37,763 nt of DNA from contig JAAWNY010000028.1 in the NCBI GenBank assembly GCA_022799175.1, positions 1 to 37,763 of the forward strand, in the 5' to 3' direction. This document shows, one piece after another, positions 7,301 to 16,228 of the stretch. The DNA comes from Lachnospiraceae bacterium (GTDB taxonomy: Bacteria; Bacillota; Clostridia; Lachnospirales; Lachnospiraceae). The notes below the pieces were generated by a model. The model was given only the letters and a program-made list of their open reading frames with translations, ran no database searches and was not told the DNA's origin. The translations under genes were made by a program, and so were the position numbers. Every line of letters begins with the position of its first letter. Position 1 is the stretch's first letter.

Positions 7301-9568
7301 ATAATTGGCAAGTTTTTGGTTCCTGTCAGGGTCATAAAAATCCCATTTTCCCTCCAGGTAAGTGTAAGAATTGCCGAGCAAAGTGTTCTCTCCATTGCTG
7401 GCCATATACTCATAATCCTTATTTTTTCTGACCAGCGCATCCAGCTTCTTAAGCTTTTCGATTGCTTCCGGCACGGAAAGAGGCATACATTCCGCCAAAA
7501 GTTGCTTTGGGGTCCTTGGCTTCTCTGGATACTCCGGCTGCAACAAAACACTGAGAGCATCCGGATTATAAATTCCATACCCCTCTTTCTTTTCTGCTGT
7601 CTCTTTTGATTGTCCTTCCAGTTCCTGTAAAAGAAGTCTTTCTTTATCGGTAGGATTCTCAATCAGCGATGTCAGCTTCTTCACCTGGCTATAAAGACTG
7701 GCGTTTTTCTCATCCTTAGAAAGACGCAGCAAAATATCGAGTCCAGCGCTGCGCTTTTCCTCACGTTTATCCTGCAAAAGACGGCACAGACTGCCCTCCA
7801 TATTTTCCTTCGGCTGTCCCATCAAAAGCTCGATCAAGATTCCCCGCAGGTTACTACGCTTAAAGCGCAACATATCCTCTACCATCTGATATTCCGGTTT
7901 TGCAAGATCTAGTTTTTTTACCACTTGTACTGCCTTGGCGGATGTTTTGGTATCTGCATTTCCCACATAACCGATTGTCAGCTCGCGTTGTTTTTTGTTC
8001 GACGGCTGATACAACAAAAGGTTAAAAAGTACTGATCGCATGCCACTTTCCGCCTCTCCTAAAAGCGCCGCTGCTTCGGTGATTTTTTCCTCGTCTTGCA
8101 ACACATAAGCCAAAAAAATCAGTTGATTTACTATAGTTGCCAACTCCAGCTCCACCCGATGCCAGGGAAAAATGCAAGGATCGTATACCACTCCCTTTTT
8201 TGGCATCTGCTTATAAAGCTTTTCAAACTGCTTATAGAGCTGCTCTGCCTCCTTCCGGTTCTCAAAGCACTCCGTCACCTCCAGCACCCGCGGCTTTCTC
8301 AAATCAGAACCATAGATCTTCTCATTCATGGCCTTCCGAATCAGACGATCCGTACGCTCGGCAAATGCGGGCATAAAAGCTGCTGTCAATTGCAGGTCAT
8401 CCGTCTGCTCTAAAATCACCTTTTTCGCCACCTGGATACGAATCCGCTCATCATGCAGACTATTATTGTAAAAGGACGCCGTCAGACGCTGATTTTTCGT
8501 TCCCTGCTCCACCAACTGCTCCATAGAGCGAATTGCATCTTCCACTTCATAAAATCCCTGCGCCCACAGGGCCGCACTAATCGCAATCGAATCATTGGTT
8601 AGCAACTGCTCCTGACAAAACTCCTTATCCCGCAGACATCGCCCCATAAGTGTAAGTATTTTCTCACTGATCCGGTCTGCCTGCTCCAAATCAAAAATGC
8701 CAATCCAGGTAGACACCGCTCGTTTTACGGAAGAAAAACGAATCAGATCATGATCCGCAATCACCTTCAAAAGCTTTAAAAATATCGCCGGAGTTCCCTC
8801 ATCCATAGCTTCACAAATAGCCTGTCGCAACCCTTCTTGCAGACGCGCCGCCAACAAAATTTTACATAAAAGGTCGTGTAATTCTTCATTATCGGCTCGA
8901 ATGATTCCAAGGATCATCTCCCGATCCAGGTACGCCGTATTATTCTCGCTCAACAGAAGCTCCCGCAGCGCCTCAATCACCGCGTGATTTCCTTGATCAA
9001 TCTCCGCCGCATACAGATAGTTAAATCCCATATTAAAATAATAGTCATGACGAACATAATCCAACGTTTCCTCATCCAGCCGCCGCAGGATATAATCCTC
9101 CAACCGTTCTCCACAGTAGAATAACTTTTCATATGTCATCAGTAGAGAAAAGATCGAAAAAATATGTGGTCCGTAAGAAGAGGTACGTACGGTTCTTCGC
9201 ATCCATCCCTGAGTAAACGGAAATTGGTTTCGTTTATCCATGATTGCCAAGCAAGACGGCTGAAATTTCTTTGGCACAAATGCATCCAGAAATTTCTGAC
9301 GAGAAACTGCCAACGCAGAAGGCTTCTCCAAACGCAAGAAAGACCCGGAAGCATTCTTTGGCTGAAACCATTCTGACGGCTTTTTATCCGGATTTGCATA
9401 ATACTCTCCGGCAATTTTTAAGAGTATCTCACTGCCTCCTGCCTGTTCGTTTTTTAATTCCAGCGCCAGTGCTTTCTCCTCTCCGGAAAGTTTCTCAATC
9501 CGTTCTTCCAGCAACTTCATCCGGCTCTTGGTAATCTTATTCCTGCTATTCCAGTCAAAATCCGCCAT
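4337..9568 (-). CDS. Giant DUF4132 (MolR-like) protein
   Basis: Unknown function, predicted cytoplasmic, 1743 aa, no signal peptide or membrane segment. Residues 1 to about 1300 are mostly helical, charged and leucine-rich, suggesting an alpha-solenoid scaffold. From about 1380 onward it resembles DUF4132 proteins: HPLDLYRSGQWHEYQ, then QPFKQVFRELY near residues 1500-1520. The tail has SEVMRDVDLAVSVAHAGG, a RRAIVEFNLPLFGL segment, and YNVHLGSGVVHQ before LPF. That HLGSG tail is a hallmark of MolR/DUF4132 proteins as I know the family. The ATG begins one base after the TGA of the upstream 147-aa gene, so the two are very probably translationally coupled. I see no frameshift. The original molR link to molybdate regulation in E. 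coli should not be transferred here. Confidence 0.85.
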   Translation of the reverse strand: MADFDWNSRNKITKSRMKLLEERIEKLSGEEKALALELKNEQAGGSEILLKIAGEYYANPDKKPSEWFQPKNASGSFLRLEKPSALAVSRQKFLDAFVPKKFQPSCLAIMDKRNQFPFTQGWMRRTVRTSSYGPHIFSIFSLLMTYEKLFYCGERLEDYILRRLDEETLDYVRHDYYFNMGFNYLYAAEIDQGNHAVIEALRELLLSENNTAYLDREMILGIIRADNEELHDLLCKILLAARLQEGLRQAICEAMDEGTPAIFLKLLKVIADHDLIRFSSVKRAVSTWIGIFDLEQADRISEKILTLMGRCLRDKEFCQEQLLTNDSIAISAALWAQGFYEVEDAIRSMEQLVEQGTKNQRLTASFYNNSLHDERIRIQVAKKVILEQTDDLQLTAAFMPAFAERTDRLIRKAMNEKIYGSDLRKPRVLEVTECFENRKEAEQLYKQFEKLYKQMPKKGVVYDPCIFPWHRVELELATIVNQLIFLAYVLQDEEKITEAAALLGEAESGMRSVLFNLLLYQPSNKKQRELTIGYVGNADTKTSAKAVQVVKKLDLAKPEYQMVEDMLRFKRSNLRGILIELLMGQPKENMEGSLCRLLQDKREEKRSAGLDILLRLSKDEKNASLYSQVKKLTSLIENPTDKERLLLQELEGQSKETAEKKEGYGIYNPDALSVLLQPEYPEKPRTPKQLLAECMPLSVPEAIEKLKKLDALVRKNKDYEYMASNGENTLLGNSYTYLEGKWDFYDPDRNQKLANYPLAEVFGQFYEEEIRDYRVLVELEILLYQKSAGAYKAAEPFYEKIFGGKPFELQGIGLEYNRQVQDIMSVYRGQFLDFEALLDTGIAIATAMELVINRENKILHYSYAGWNGRMIETKTSIGNMPFFSQYLLSLSGWTDEEEFRRAFVAAWRLEMKCQEDRKRRRFLFAGGTGRENTMTGICPYWFLKAYHQKLVSEDILYKAVMEYFAREDCLRMLCEVKRGEGVKTQNRKYLDNFFGWRMTNRLYQKGENAFGEDTWLGQLMCELYDRIVPVLVDTELRRGEAETEFSWDMRGISYICGIEYLVRILMALGKDTLSRDAYYSYYYCGNTRSKKDVLSSLLKACYPQKGETGEDLRTALKGTHIKDARLIEVAMYAPQWIDTIQEYLGWKGLKSGCYYFMAHMNEYFDDQKKAVIARYTPLTAEELQNGAFDVTWFEEAYGFLGEKNFGLLYHAAKYISNGTAHSRARKYADAATGRVTLEMLRQEITAKRNKDLLMSYGLVPFGENREQDLLERYQYIQQYLKESRQFGAQRRVSEAKAAEMALVNLSVRAGFGDVTRLTLNMESRLAEAFGSMMAWTAVEDVEICLQVGEDGKSKILCRKNGKELKSVPSRLGKNPYVMEVKEAHKKLKDQYTRTRTMMEEAMEHGTVFTAAELGQLLGNPVVRAILEPLVFVSREPVSEEGGEREKSGSKIGFVSADDSLSLTAWDGQKMALLPKERLSLVHPLDLYRSGQWHEYQKYLFDHGIRQPFKQVFRELYVKLPEESGQKYSRMFAGNQIQPKKTVGCLRERRWVADYEEGLQKIYYKENIVARIYALADWFSPSDVEAPTLEWVEFSDRKTFQALTIEQVPDLIYSEVMRDVDLAVSVAHAGGVDPETSHSTIEMRRAIVEFNLPLFGLTNVTLSGSHARIQGSRASYNVHLGSGVVHQESGFMLNILPVHSQKRGKLFLPFVDEDPKTAEIMAKIVLLAEDKKIKDPFILKQILG

Positions 9569-9569
9569 T

Positions 9570-10013
9570 TCACCACATCCTTCCTGCCAGCATCGTCAAT
9601 CTGACAAATGTAAATATTGTATCTTCTGTCACCACAATGGCTTCTTCCAGTCTCTCAAGAGGTTGTCCATCCATAAAAATCCGGTAGATCCCATCTTCAA
9701 AACACTGCCATGCATTTTCACGGGCCGCCACCGAATCTGCCATTTTCTCCCCATAGGAAATCCCAAAACCGATCTTTCCGCTTTCTGCCTGATCTTCGAT
9801 CTCTTCTTTGGTCAAACAGGCCAAAACCTCTGGGCACTGACCAGAAGAAGATTGCGATCGTTCTATCTGCTGATTATATTCTGCCACCTGAGAATCGACT
9901 ACTTCCTGAATCAGTTCCCGCACCGTTTTTGGTCTCTTGGCAATCTCGCAGAAAGTTTCCTCCACGGCCTTTCGCCGTTTACTCACACTTTTTATGTTTA
10001 CCCTCAACTTCAA
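9570..10013 (-). CDS. Conserved 147-aa companion of the DUF4132 protein
   Basis: Not recognised by name. The product starts with a likely beta-strand (KLRVNIKSV), then a basic helix (SKRRKAVEETFCEIAKRP), TVRELIQEVVDSQVAEYN, a glycine-rich piece (GKIGFGISYGEKMADS), a segment with FEDGIYRIFMDGQPLERLEE, and an FTFVRLTMLAGRMW end. It is soluble, with no signal peptide. I chose TTG at 10013 because it follows GGGGGT with suitable spacing and keeps the first strand; a GTG further in is the alternative. It ends one base before the giant DUF4132 gene starts, which suggests a stoichiometric partner or chaperone. FVRLTMLAGRMW-like ends are, from memory, seen next to DUF4132 genes in other Clostridia; I could not check this. 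Confidence 0.75.
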   Translation of the reverse strand: MKLRVNIKSVSKRRKAVEETFCEIAKRPKTVRELIQEVVDSQVAEYNQQIERSQSSSGQCPEVLACLTKEEIEDQAESGKIGFGISYGEKMADSVAARENAWQCFEDGIYRIFMDGQPLERLEEAIVVTEDTIFTFVRLTMLAGRMW

Positions 10014-10137
10014 CCTTTTGTACCCCCATCATGTATTTCGGAAACTTATATTTCATTCCGCTGATATCTTATCAATAGTATATCATTGAAAAATCTTTTT
10101 CGAAATCTCTTTTTTATGAAAAAGCGGATGCATTCAA

Positions 10138-10166
10138 TTGAAAAATCCTTTCACTTATATTATACT
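10138..10166 (+). promoter_or_regulatory. Promoter of the ABC-F gene
   Basis: TTGAAA (10138-10143), 17-base spacer, TATACT (10161-10166). The predicted start near 10173 lies 30 bases before the ATG at 10203. This rules out the upstream in-frame ATG codons as starts for this transcript. Confidence 0.75.
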
Positions 10167-10202
10167 AAAACCTGCACAATACTTCAGAAACGGAGCAAAC
10201 AT

Positions 10203-12191
10203 ATGATATTATCTTGTAATCGCATCAGTAAAACTTTTGGAACCGATCTAATTTTGTCCGAAGTATCCTTTCATATAGAAGACCACGAAAAAGCGGCTAT
10301 CGTCGGCATCAACGGCGCCGGCAAATCCACTCTGCTCAAGATCATCGTGGGCGAACTGATTGCTGACAGTGGAGAAGTCGTCCTCTCCAAAGGCAAAACG
10401 ATGGGTTATCTTGCTCAACACCAGGATTTAGAAAGTAACCGCTCCCTCTATGAGGAACTACGCGAAGTCAAACGCCCAATCATCGAGATGGAACAGCAAA
10501 TCCGCACCCTCGAGCTGCAGATGAAAGATGCTTCCGGCGAGAAACTAGAACAGATGCTTTCTGCCTACAGCCGTTTAAACCATACCTTTGAACTGGAAAA
10601 CGGTTATGCCTGGCAGAGCGAAATCACTGGGGTACTCAAAGGACTCGGATTTTCCGAAGAAGAATTTGGCAAACAAATCTCTACTTTGTCCGGTGGCCAA
10701 AAGACACGGATTTCCCTGGGAAAACTGCTGTTATCCCGTCCGGACATCATTCTGCTAGACGAGCCCACCAACCATCTCGATATGGAATCTATCGCCTGGC
10801 TGGAAAATTATCTGAAAGGCTATGATGGCGCGGTCATCATCGTCGCTCACGACCGTTATTTCTTAAACCGTGTTGTTGGCAAAGTCCTTGAGCTGGAGCA
10901 AGGCCGCGGCAGTGTTTATCTGGGTAACTACACTGCCTACAGTGAAAAGAAAGCTTTGCTGCGAGCCGCCCAGATGAAAGCCTGGTTAAACCAGCAGCAG
11001 GAGATCCGCCACCAAGAAGAAGTCATCACCAAATTAAAATCCTTCAATCGCGAGAAATCCATCAAACGCGCCGAGAGCCGCGAGAAAATGCTCGCTAAAA
11101 TTGAAGTGCTGGAAAAACCAGCGGAGATCCACGATGAAATGCGCATTGAGCTGGAACCTAACATTTTGAGCGGAAATGACGTACTGACCATCCGTGATTT
11201 AAGCAAATCGTTTGGCAGCAACCACTTATTCTCTCATATAGATATTGATATCAAGCGAGGCGAACGCGTAGCTCTGATCGGTAACAACGGCACTGGTAAA
11301 ACTACTATTTTAAAATTGATCAACGGTATGCTCCCCGCCGACAGCGGCACCATCACTTTAGGTTCAAAGGTTCACATCGGCTACTACGATCAGGAGCATC
11401 ACGTCCTTCATATGGAAAAAACCGCTTTCGAGGAGGTTCAGGACGCCTATCCGAATCTGACCAACACCCAGGTTCGCAACATTCTTGCTGCATTTTTATT
11501 CACTGGTGACGATGTGTTTAAACGTATCTCCGACTTAAGCGGCGGCGAGCGCGGGCGGGTATCTTTAGCCAAGTTAATGTTATCTGAGGCCAACTTCCTG
11601 ATTCTCGACGAGCCTACTAACCACTTGGACATCACCTCGAAAGAGATTCTGGAAAATGCCTTGCAAAGCTATACTGGCACTGTGTTTTATGTGTCTCATG
11701 ACCGCTATTTCATCAATCAGACCGCAACCCGAATTCTGGAACTGACTGGACAGACTCTGATTAACTATATCGGAAACTACGATTATTATCTTGAAAAAAG
11801 AGAAACTATGACCGAGTTATATGCTCCTGGCACAATTGCAGGAAAGACTGCGGACCTCTCCCGGACGGATGTCTTAAGCAAAACATCTGCTTCTGACAGA
11901 AACAGCCTTTCTACGCCTCCTGCCCCATCCGAATCCCTTGTCAAACAAGACTGGAAAGCCCAGAAGGAGGAACAGGCTCGCATCCGTAAGCGACAAAACG
12001 ACTTAAAAAAAACCGAGGATGAAATTCATCGCCTTGAAACTCGCGATCAGGAACTTGGTGAACTTCTTCAACGAGAAGAGATCTATACCGACATGACAAA
12101 ACTAATGGAACTGAATCAGGAAAAAGAAGAGATTTTAAACCAACTCGAAACTCTTTATGCTCGCTGGGAAGAACTGGCAGACAGTGAATAA
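10203..12191 (+). CDS. ABC-F family ATPase (ribosome-associated, YdiF-like)
   Basis: Cytoplasmic protein with two ATP-binding cassettes and no membrane domain, 662 aa. ABC-F proteins act at the ribosomal E site to rescue stalled translation or protect against antibiotics; which applies here cannot be told. Cassette 1 has GINGAGKST (about 35-43), LSGGQKTRIS and LLDEPTNHLD. The interdomain linker is long and charged (about 240-325). Cassette 2 has GNNGTGKTT, LSGGERGRVS and LDEPTNHLD. A C-terminal Lys/Glu-rich coiled coil occupies about 580-662, as in YdiF-type members. The ATG at 10203 has a GGAG seven bases upstream. Single-gene unit, divergent from the DUF4132 operon. Confidence 0.92.
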   Translation: MILSCNRISKTFGTDLILSEVSFHIEDHEKAAIVGINGAGKSTLLKIIVGELIADSGEVVLSKGKTMGYLAQHQDLESNRSLYEELREVKRPIIEMEQQIRTLELQMKDASGEKLEQMLSAYSRLNHTFELENGYAWQSEITGVLKGLGFSEEEFGKQISTLSGGQKTRISLGKLLLSRPDIILLDEPTNHLDMESIAWLENYLKGYDGAVIIVAHDRYFLNRVVGKVLELEQGRGSVYLGNYTAYSEKKALLRAAQMKAWLNQQQEIRHQEEVITKLKSFNREKSIKRAESREKMLAKIEVLEKPAEIHDEMRIELEPNILSGNDVLTIRDLSKSFGSNHLFSHIDIDIKRGERVALIGNNGTGKTTILKLINGMLPADSGTITLGSKVHIGYYDQEHHVLHMEKTAFEEVQDAYPNLTNTQVRNILAAFLFTGDDVFKRISDLSGGERGRVSLAKLMLSEANFLILDEPTNHLDITSKEILENALQSYTGTVFYVSHDRYFINQTATRILELTGQTLINYIGNYDYYLEKRETMTELYAPGTIAGKTADLSRTDVLSKTSASDRNSLSTPPAPSESLVKQDWKAQKEEQARIRKRQNDLKKTEDEIHRLETRDQELGELLQREEIYTDMTKLMELNQEKEEILNQLETLYARWEELADSE

Positions 12192-12215
12192 GGGATTCGC
12201 AACATCAGCCAAACT

Positions 12216-12276
12216 TAAAAACGCAACGGAGAGTGTATGGAAAGCTTCCTTTCCCTGCCTCTCTGTCGCGTTTTTT
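12216..12276. terminator. Bidirectional terminator between abc-F and ribH
   Basis: Arms 12220-12233 and 12259-12272 pair over 14 positions with one mismatch and one wobble. They are flanked by an A run on the left and six T on the right, so the structure can terminate transcripts from both convergent genes. Confidence 0.65.
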
Positions 12277-12292
12277 CGGTAAGTACTCCCTC

Positions 12293-12766
12293 TTACATCT
12301 GTTTCATCAGATTTACCATTTCTATTGCTGATAAAGCACAATCATACCCTTTATTCCCTGCCTTACTGCCGGCGCGGGCAATCGCCTGTTCGATATTTTC
12401 CGTGGTAATCACTCCGAACAGAACCGGCACCCCGGTAGACAGTCCCACCTGGGCAATCCCCTTTGACACCTCGCTACAGACATAATCATAATGGGAAGTA
12501 TCCCCGCGAATCACGGCGCCCACACAGATCACGGCATCGTACTTTCCCGACTTCGCCAGCTTTGCTGCCGCTACCGGAATCTCAAAAGCTCCCGGAACCC
12601 AGACGGCCGTGATATTTTCTTCCTCCATCCCGTGACGCACCAGACCATCTACAGCGCCCCCCAACAGTTTATTCACAATGATTTCATTAAAACGCGATGC
12701 TACAATTGCCACCTGCATACCTTCTGGCGCCACTACTTTTCCTTCCAATACACGAATCTCTTTCAT
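12293..12766 (-). CDS. ribH: 6,7-dimethyl-8-ribityllumazine synthase
   Basis: Condenses 5-amino-6-ribitylaminouracil with 3,4-dihydroxy-2-butanone 4-phosphate to lumazine, the penultimate step of riboflavin synthesis; usually a pentamer or 60-mer capsid. The 157-aa product has [27 protein letters not shown] with the catalytic His at 92, FGVIT, and KAGNKG near the C-terminus. The ATG follows AGGAGG. Last gene of the rib operon, about 130 bases after ribBA. Confidence 0.97.
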   Translation of the reverse strand: MKEIRVLEGKVVAPEGMQVAIVASRFNEIIVNKLLGGAVDGLVRHGMEEENITAVWVPGAFEIPVAAAKLAKSGKYDAVICVGAVIRGDTSHYDYVCSEVSKGIAQVGLSTGVPVLFGVITTENIEQAIARAGSKAGNKGYDCALSAIEMVNLMKQM

Positions 12767-12895
12767 TTTTATTTCCTCCTTATTTTTTCTAGTTTTCTTA
12801 TATCTTCAACCTTTGTCTGGTTGATATTCTCTTGTCTCTCTCACCTTCACCATCTCATTGGGGGATTGCCATAGGGATTTTGCTCTCCCACACGC

Positions 12896-14104
12896 TCACA
12901 GAATCCGGTGAAAAATGTGTCCCATTTTCACCTGTTTCGTGCGCATATAAAATTCATCAAAAGGTTGCAAATCAATCTCAATCGGTACCCGTTCCCGGAT
13001 TTCCAGACCAAAATCACCAATTCCATAGACCTTCTCCGGATTGTTGGTCAGAAGCCGCAAAGATTTCACCCCCAGATCGGTAAGGATCTGTGCCCCAATC
13101 CAGTATTCCCGCAAATCCGGTGCAAATCCTAACTTCACATTGGCCTCTACCGTGTCATATCCCTGCTCCTGCAGCTCATAAGCCTTCAGCTTATTGATTA
13201 GGCCAATCCCCCGTCCTTCCTGACGCATATACAACACGACTCCGCGCCCTTCTTCCTCGATCTGCTTCATCGCTGTCTGCAACTGCTTTCCGCAATCACA
13301 CCGCATCGAGCCAAAGGTATCACCGGTCAGACATTCCGAATGCACCCGGCAAAGCACATTTTCTCCTTCCCCGATCTCTCCCTTGACTAACGCTACATGA
13401 TGTTCTCCGGAAATATCATTGACATAGCCGTAGATCTGAAAATGTCCATACTGCGTTGGCATATCCGCACATGCCTCCCGCACCACATGTTTCTCATGAA
13501 TGCGACAGTAATCCTGTAATTCTTGGATTGTAATAAATTTTAAGTTATATTCCTTTGCTAACTTCCATAAGTTCTCTGTGCGCATCATAGTGCCATCTTC
13601 CTCCATGATCTCGCAACAGATTCCACATTCCTTTAGTCCTGCTAACCGGCACAGATCCACCGTCGCTTCGGTATGTCCGTTGCGCACCAGCACACCGCCC
13701 TTTCTGGCAACTAGTGGAAACACATGACCAGGCCGGCGAAAATCCTCCGGCTTTGTGTCCTTCGCCACACACTTCATCATCGTATACGAACGCTCGGCCG
13801 CCGAAATTCCTGTCGTCGTATCCACATGGTCGATCGATACAGTGAACGCTGTCTGATGATTATCTGTATTCTCCGCTACCATCGGCGACAATCCTAATCT
13901 TGTGGCAAACTCTGCACTCATTGGCGTACAGATAAGTCCCTTGGCATGGCAAGCCATAAAATTGATATTCTCCTGTGTGGCAAATTCCGCCGCACAGATC
14001 ATGTCTCCCTCATTTTCCCGATCCGCATCATCTGTAACCAAAATAATCTTTCCCTCTCGCAGATCGGTTAATGCCTCCTCAATGCTGTTGTATTGATACT
14101 CCAT
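12896..14104 (-). CDS. ribBA: Bifunctional DHBP synthase / GTP cyclohydrolase II
   Basis: Fusion of the two enzymes that feed both branches of riboflavin synthesis. Residues about 1-200 are DHBP synthase (ribulose 5-phosphate to dihydroxybutanone phosphate), with [10 protein letters not shown] (25-34), RRPGHVFPL and [10 protein letters not shown]. Residues about 205-402 are GTP cyclohydrolase II, with zinc ligands C258, C269 and C271 in [30 protein letters not shown], and LLTNNPEKV. The start at 14104 has GAGGAG nine bases upstream; an earlier in-frame start would overlap ribE and has no better site. It begins 20 bases after ribE. Confidence 0.97.
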   Translation of the reverse strand: MEYQYNSIEEALTDLREGKIILVTDDADRENEGDMICAAEFATQENINFMACHAKGLICTPMSAEFATRLGLSPMVAENTDNHQTAFTVSIDHVDTTTGISAAERSYTMMKCVAKDTKPEDFRRPGHVFPLVARKGGVLVRNGHTEATVDLCRLAGLKECGICCEIMEEDGTMMRTENLWKLAKEYNLKFITIQELQDYCRIHEKHVVREACADMPTQYGHFQIYGYVNDISGEHHVALVKGEIGEGENVLCRVHSECLTGDTFGSMRCDCGKQLQTAMKQIEEEGRGVVLYMRQEGRGIGLINKLKAYELQEQGYDTVEANVKLGFAPDLREYWIGAQILTDLGVKSLRLLTNNPEKVYGIGDFGLEIRERVPIEIDLQPFDEFYMRTKQVKMGHIFHRIL

Positions 14105-14124
14105 CTTGCTTCTCCTCTCTTCTC

Positions 14125-14871
14125 TCATATGCCATACTCTTTTAAAAATTCCATGGTAAGGCATCCTTTGCTTCGCCCTGCTGACATTGGCCTGCCCTCC
14201 GATCTTTCAGATGCTTCTTCTTTATTATCTGTCCCTTCCTTTCTTATCATTTCTCGGTTCCATGCTGTCCCCTGTCCTGCTCGGGAAAATCCCAGTAATC
14301 TTTCTACATATTTCCCAATAATATCATTCTCCAGATTCACTTGGTCTCCCGGCTTTTTTTTCAAAAGCGTCGTCTCTTCCCCCGTATGGGGAATGATGGA
14401 TACCTGAAACCATTCTTCACCCACCGCCGCTACCGTCAGACTGATCCCATCAATGGCGATGGACCCTTTCTTTACAATCAACCGCAAAATCTCTGGTTCT
14501 GTCTCTACCGTCACCCAGACGGCATTTTCCTCCTTCCGGCAGGAGCGGATATTCCCGGTACCATCGATATGTCCCGACACCAGATGTCCTCCAAAACGTC
14601 CCTTCGCCGACATCGCCCGCTCTAGATTCACCCGATCTCCTGGCCTCCCCTGCCCTAAGTTGCTCCGGCGAAAAGTCTCTGCCATCACATCTGCTGTAAA
14701 CCCATCCGCCTGCAGCGAAACTACTGTCAGACAGATCCCATTTACCGCAATGCTGTCCCCAATCTGTGTCCCTTCCAGCACTTTTCGTGCCCGAATAGCA
14801 ATCTGCCCTGAGCTTCCCTGTAACGCAATCCGCCGAATTTGTCCCAATTCCTCTATGATTCCGGTAAACAT
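14125..14871 (-). CDS. ribE: Riboflavin synthase alpha chain, with C-terminal insertion
   Basis: Dismutates two lumazine molecules to riboflavin and the pyrimidine precursor. Two lumazine-binding barrels are visible: residues 1 to about 95 ([23 protein letters not shown]) and about 96-190 ([42 protein letters not shown]). The family's usual ending, a [10 protein letters not shown]-type tail, is present at 239-248. It is separated from the second barrel by about 40 residues of charged, low-complexity sequence (about 194-236), so the protein is 248 aa rather than about 210-220. The start overlaps the end of ribD by 19 bases, indicating coupling. Confidence 0.94.
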   Translation of the reverse strand: MFTGIIEELGQIRRIALQGSSGQIAIRARKVLEGTQIGDSIAVNGICLTVVSLQADGFTADVMAETFRRSNLGQGRPGDRVNLERAMSAKGRFGGHLVSGHIDGTGNIRSCRKEENAVWVTVETEPEILRLIVKKGSIAIDGISLTVAAVGEEWFQVSIIPHTGEETTLLKKKPGDQVNLENDIIGKYVERLLGFSRAGQGTAWNREMIRKEGTDNKEEASERSEGRPMSAGRSKGCLTMEFLKEYGI

Positions 14872-15968
14872 TCTGATGTCTCCTCTCTAACCCGATATTC
14901 CAACAACAGATCTTCTCCCACCTGAGACATTGCCTCCAGAGAAAACATCCTTGCCTCTCCAGGCAATGCCACCCCTCTGCCAGTCACTGGCGTCTTTGCC
15001 TCACCTCCTCCGAAAATCTTCGGCGCCACAAATACCTTGACTTCCTGTACAATTCCCGCCTGCAATGCGCTCTCATTCAATGCTCCGCCCCCTTCCAGAA
15101 GAACACTGTCCAATCCCTGTTCTCCCAGAAAACGCATTAGTCTTTTCAAATCCACCCGCCCTGTTTTATCTGGCATGGCAATCACCTGAATTCCCAATTC
15201 TTCTAGGCGTGCCACTGCTTCGGGGCTTCCGTCAGCATGTACTACAATCGTCGAATATTGCTTTGCTGTCTGACAAATTTTGCTGTCTGCCGGCAGACGC
15301 AACCGGCTGTCACAGATAATTCGCACCGGACTTTTCTTTCCCTCCAACCGCACATTCAACAATGGATCATCCGCCAACACAGTACCGATCCCTGCCATGA
15401 TTCCCATATACTGATGGCGCAGCTGATGCACTTGTGCGCGAGCCTTCTCCCCGGTGATCCATTTTGACGCTCCGGTGCGGGTAGCGATCTTTCCATCCAA
15501 AGTCATCGCATATTTCATCACCACATAAGGCGTGCGACTCGTGATGTAATGAAAAAATACCGGATTTAAACGGTCACACTCGTCTCGCAAAAAATCCTCC
15601 TCCACGGTCACTCCCGCCTCTCGCAAAAACGCCACCCCCTTCCCTGCCACCTTCGGATTCGGATCCCGGGAGCCAATCACCACCCGCGCAATCCCTTGTT
15701 CCAAAATCGCCTCGGTACAAGGTGGCGTCTTTCCTTGATGACAACAAGGTTCCAAGGTGACATACATCGTTGCTCCCTGCGCCGGTTCTGTCAGCGATGC
15801 GATTGCATTGCGCTCTGCGTGAAGTCCACCAAAATGGACATGATACCCCTCACCAAGGATTCTCCCATCCTTGACAATCACCGCCCCTACGATTGGATTT
15901 GGGTTGGTCCACCCCCGTCCTTGCTCCGCCAGCCAAATGGCTCGTCTCATAAATTCCTGATCCGTCAC
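14853..15968 (-). CDS. ribD: Bifunctional riboflavin deaminase/reductase
   Basis: Deaminates the GTP cyclohydrolase II product, then reduces the ribosyl side chain. Residues about 1-145 are the zinc deaminase: H50-A51-E52 and PCCHQGKTPPC with zinc ligands C75 and C84. Residues about 146-360 are the NADPH reductase (YVVMKYAMTLDGKIA, GIGTVLADDPLLNVR, LLEGGGALN). Length 371 aa, standard for the fusion. The start is GTG at 15968, eight bases after GGAG; the nearby ATG is out of frame and meets a stop at once. First gene of the rib operon, behind the FMN riboswitch. Confidence 0.96.
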   Translation of the reverse strand: MTDQEFMRRAIWLAEQGRGWTNPNPIVGAVIVKDGRILGEGYHVHFGGLHAERNAIASLTEPAQGATMYVTLEPCCHQGKTPPCTEAILEQGIARVVIGSRDPNPKVAGKGVAFLREAGVTVEEDFLRDECDRLNPVFFHYITSRTPYVVMKYAMTLDGKIATRTGASKWITGEKARAQVHQLRHQYMGIMAGIGTVLADDPLLNVRLEGKKSPVRIICDSRLRLPADSKICQTAKQYSTIVVHADGSPEAVARLEELGIQVIAMPDKTGRVDLKRLMRFLGEQGLDSVLLEGGGALNESALQAGIVQEVKVFVAPKIFGGGEAKTPVTGRGVALPGEARMFSLEAMSQVGEDLLLEYRVREETSECLPES

Positions 15969-15997
15969 ATCGATCTCTCCTTCCCTGCCTTATACGC

Positions 15998-16030
15998 AAA
16001 AATACCCTGTAGAATTCATCTACAGGGTAT
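15998..16030 (-). terminator. Second terminator in the rib leader
   Basis: Eleven-pair perfect stem, 16030-16020 with 16012-16002, then a run of U, ending about 30 bases before the ribD GTG. It lies about 200 bases downstream of the FMN aptamer and follows another terminator, so the operon has two in series. Confidence 0.75.
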
Positions 16031-16121
16031 CGGACTTCTTACTTCGTCAAACCGATCTTTTTGAAGAAACTTTCGCCCACAGCTTCTGCTATCTGTTCCG
16101 ATATCTCTTCTTCGCCAAAAT

Positions 16122-16153
16122 AAAAAACTCTGAAACGGAATCCCATTTCAGAG
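16122..16153 (-). terminator. First terminator in the rib leader (riboswitch expression platform)
   Basis: Stem CTCTGAAA/TTTCAGAG (16153-16146 with 16135-16128) followed by TTTTTT and ATTTT. It lies about 75 bases after the FMN aptamer and is the natural off-switch when FMN is bound. Confidence 0.8.
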
Positions 16154-16228
16154 CAATCATGACTTGGCAACTGATACTTTTGTTATCGGTTTGCTATCTA
16201 ATGCACAGGAAAACTCCCTTGCATCGTC

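Noticed and set aside
7126-7662. 178-aa minus-strand frame inside the DUF4132 gene
   Set aside because: Out-of-frame shadow of the giant gene; composition is unlike a real protein.
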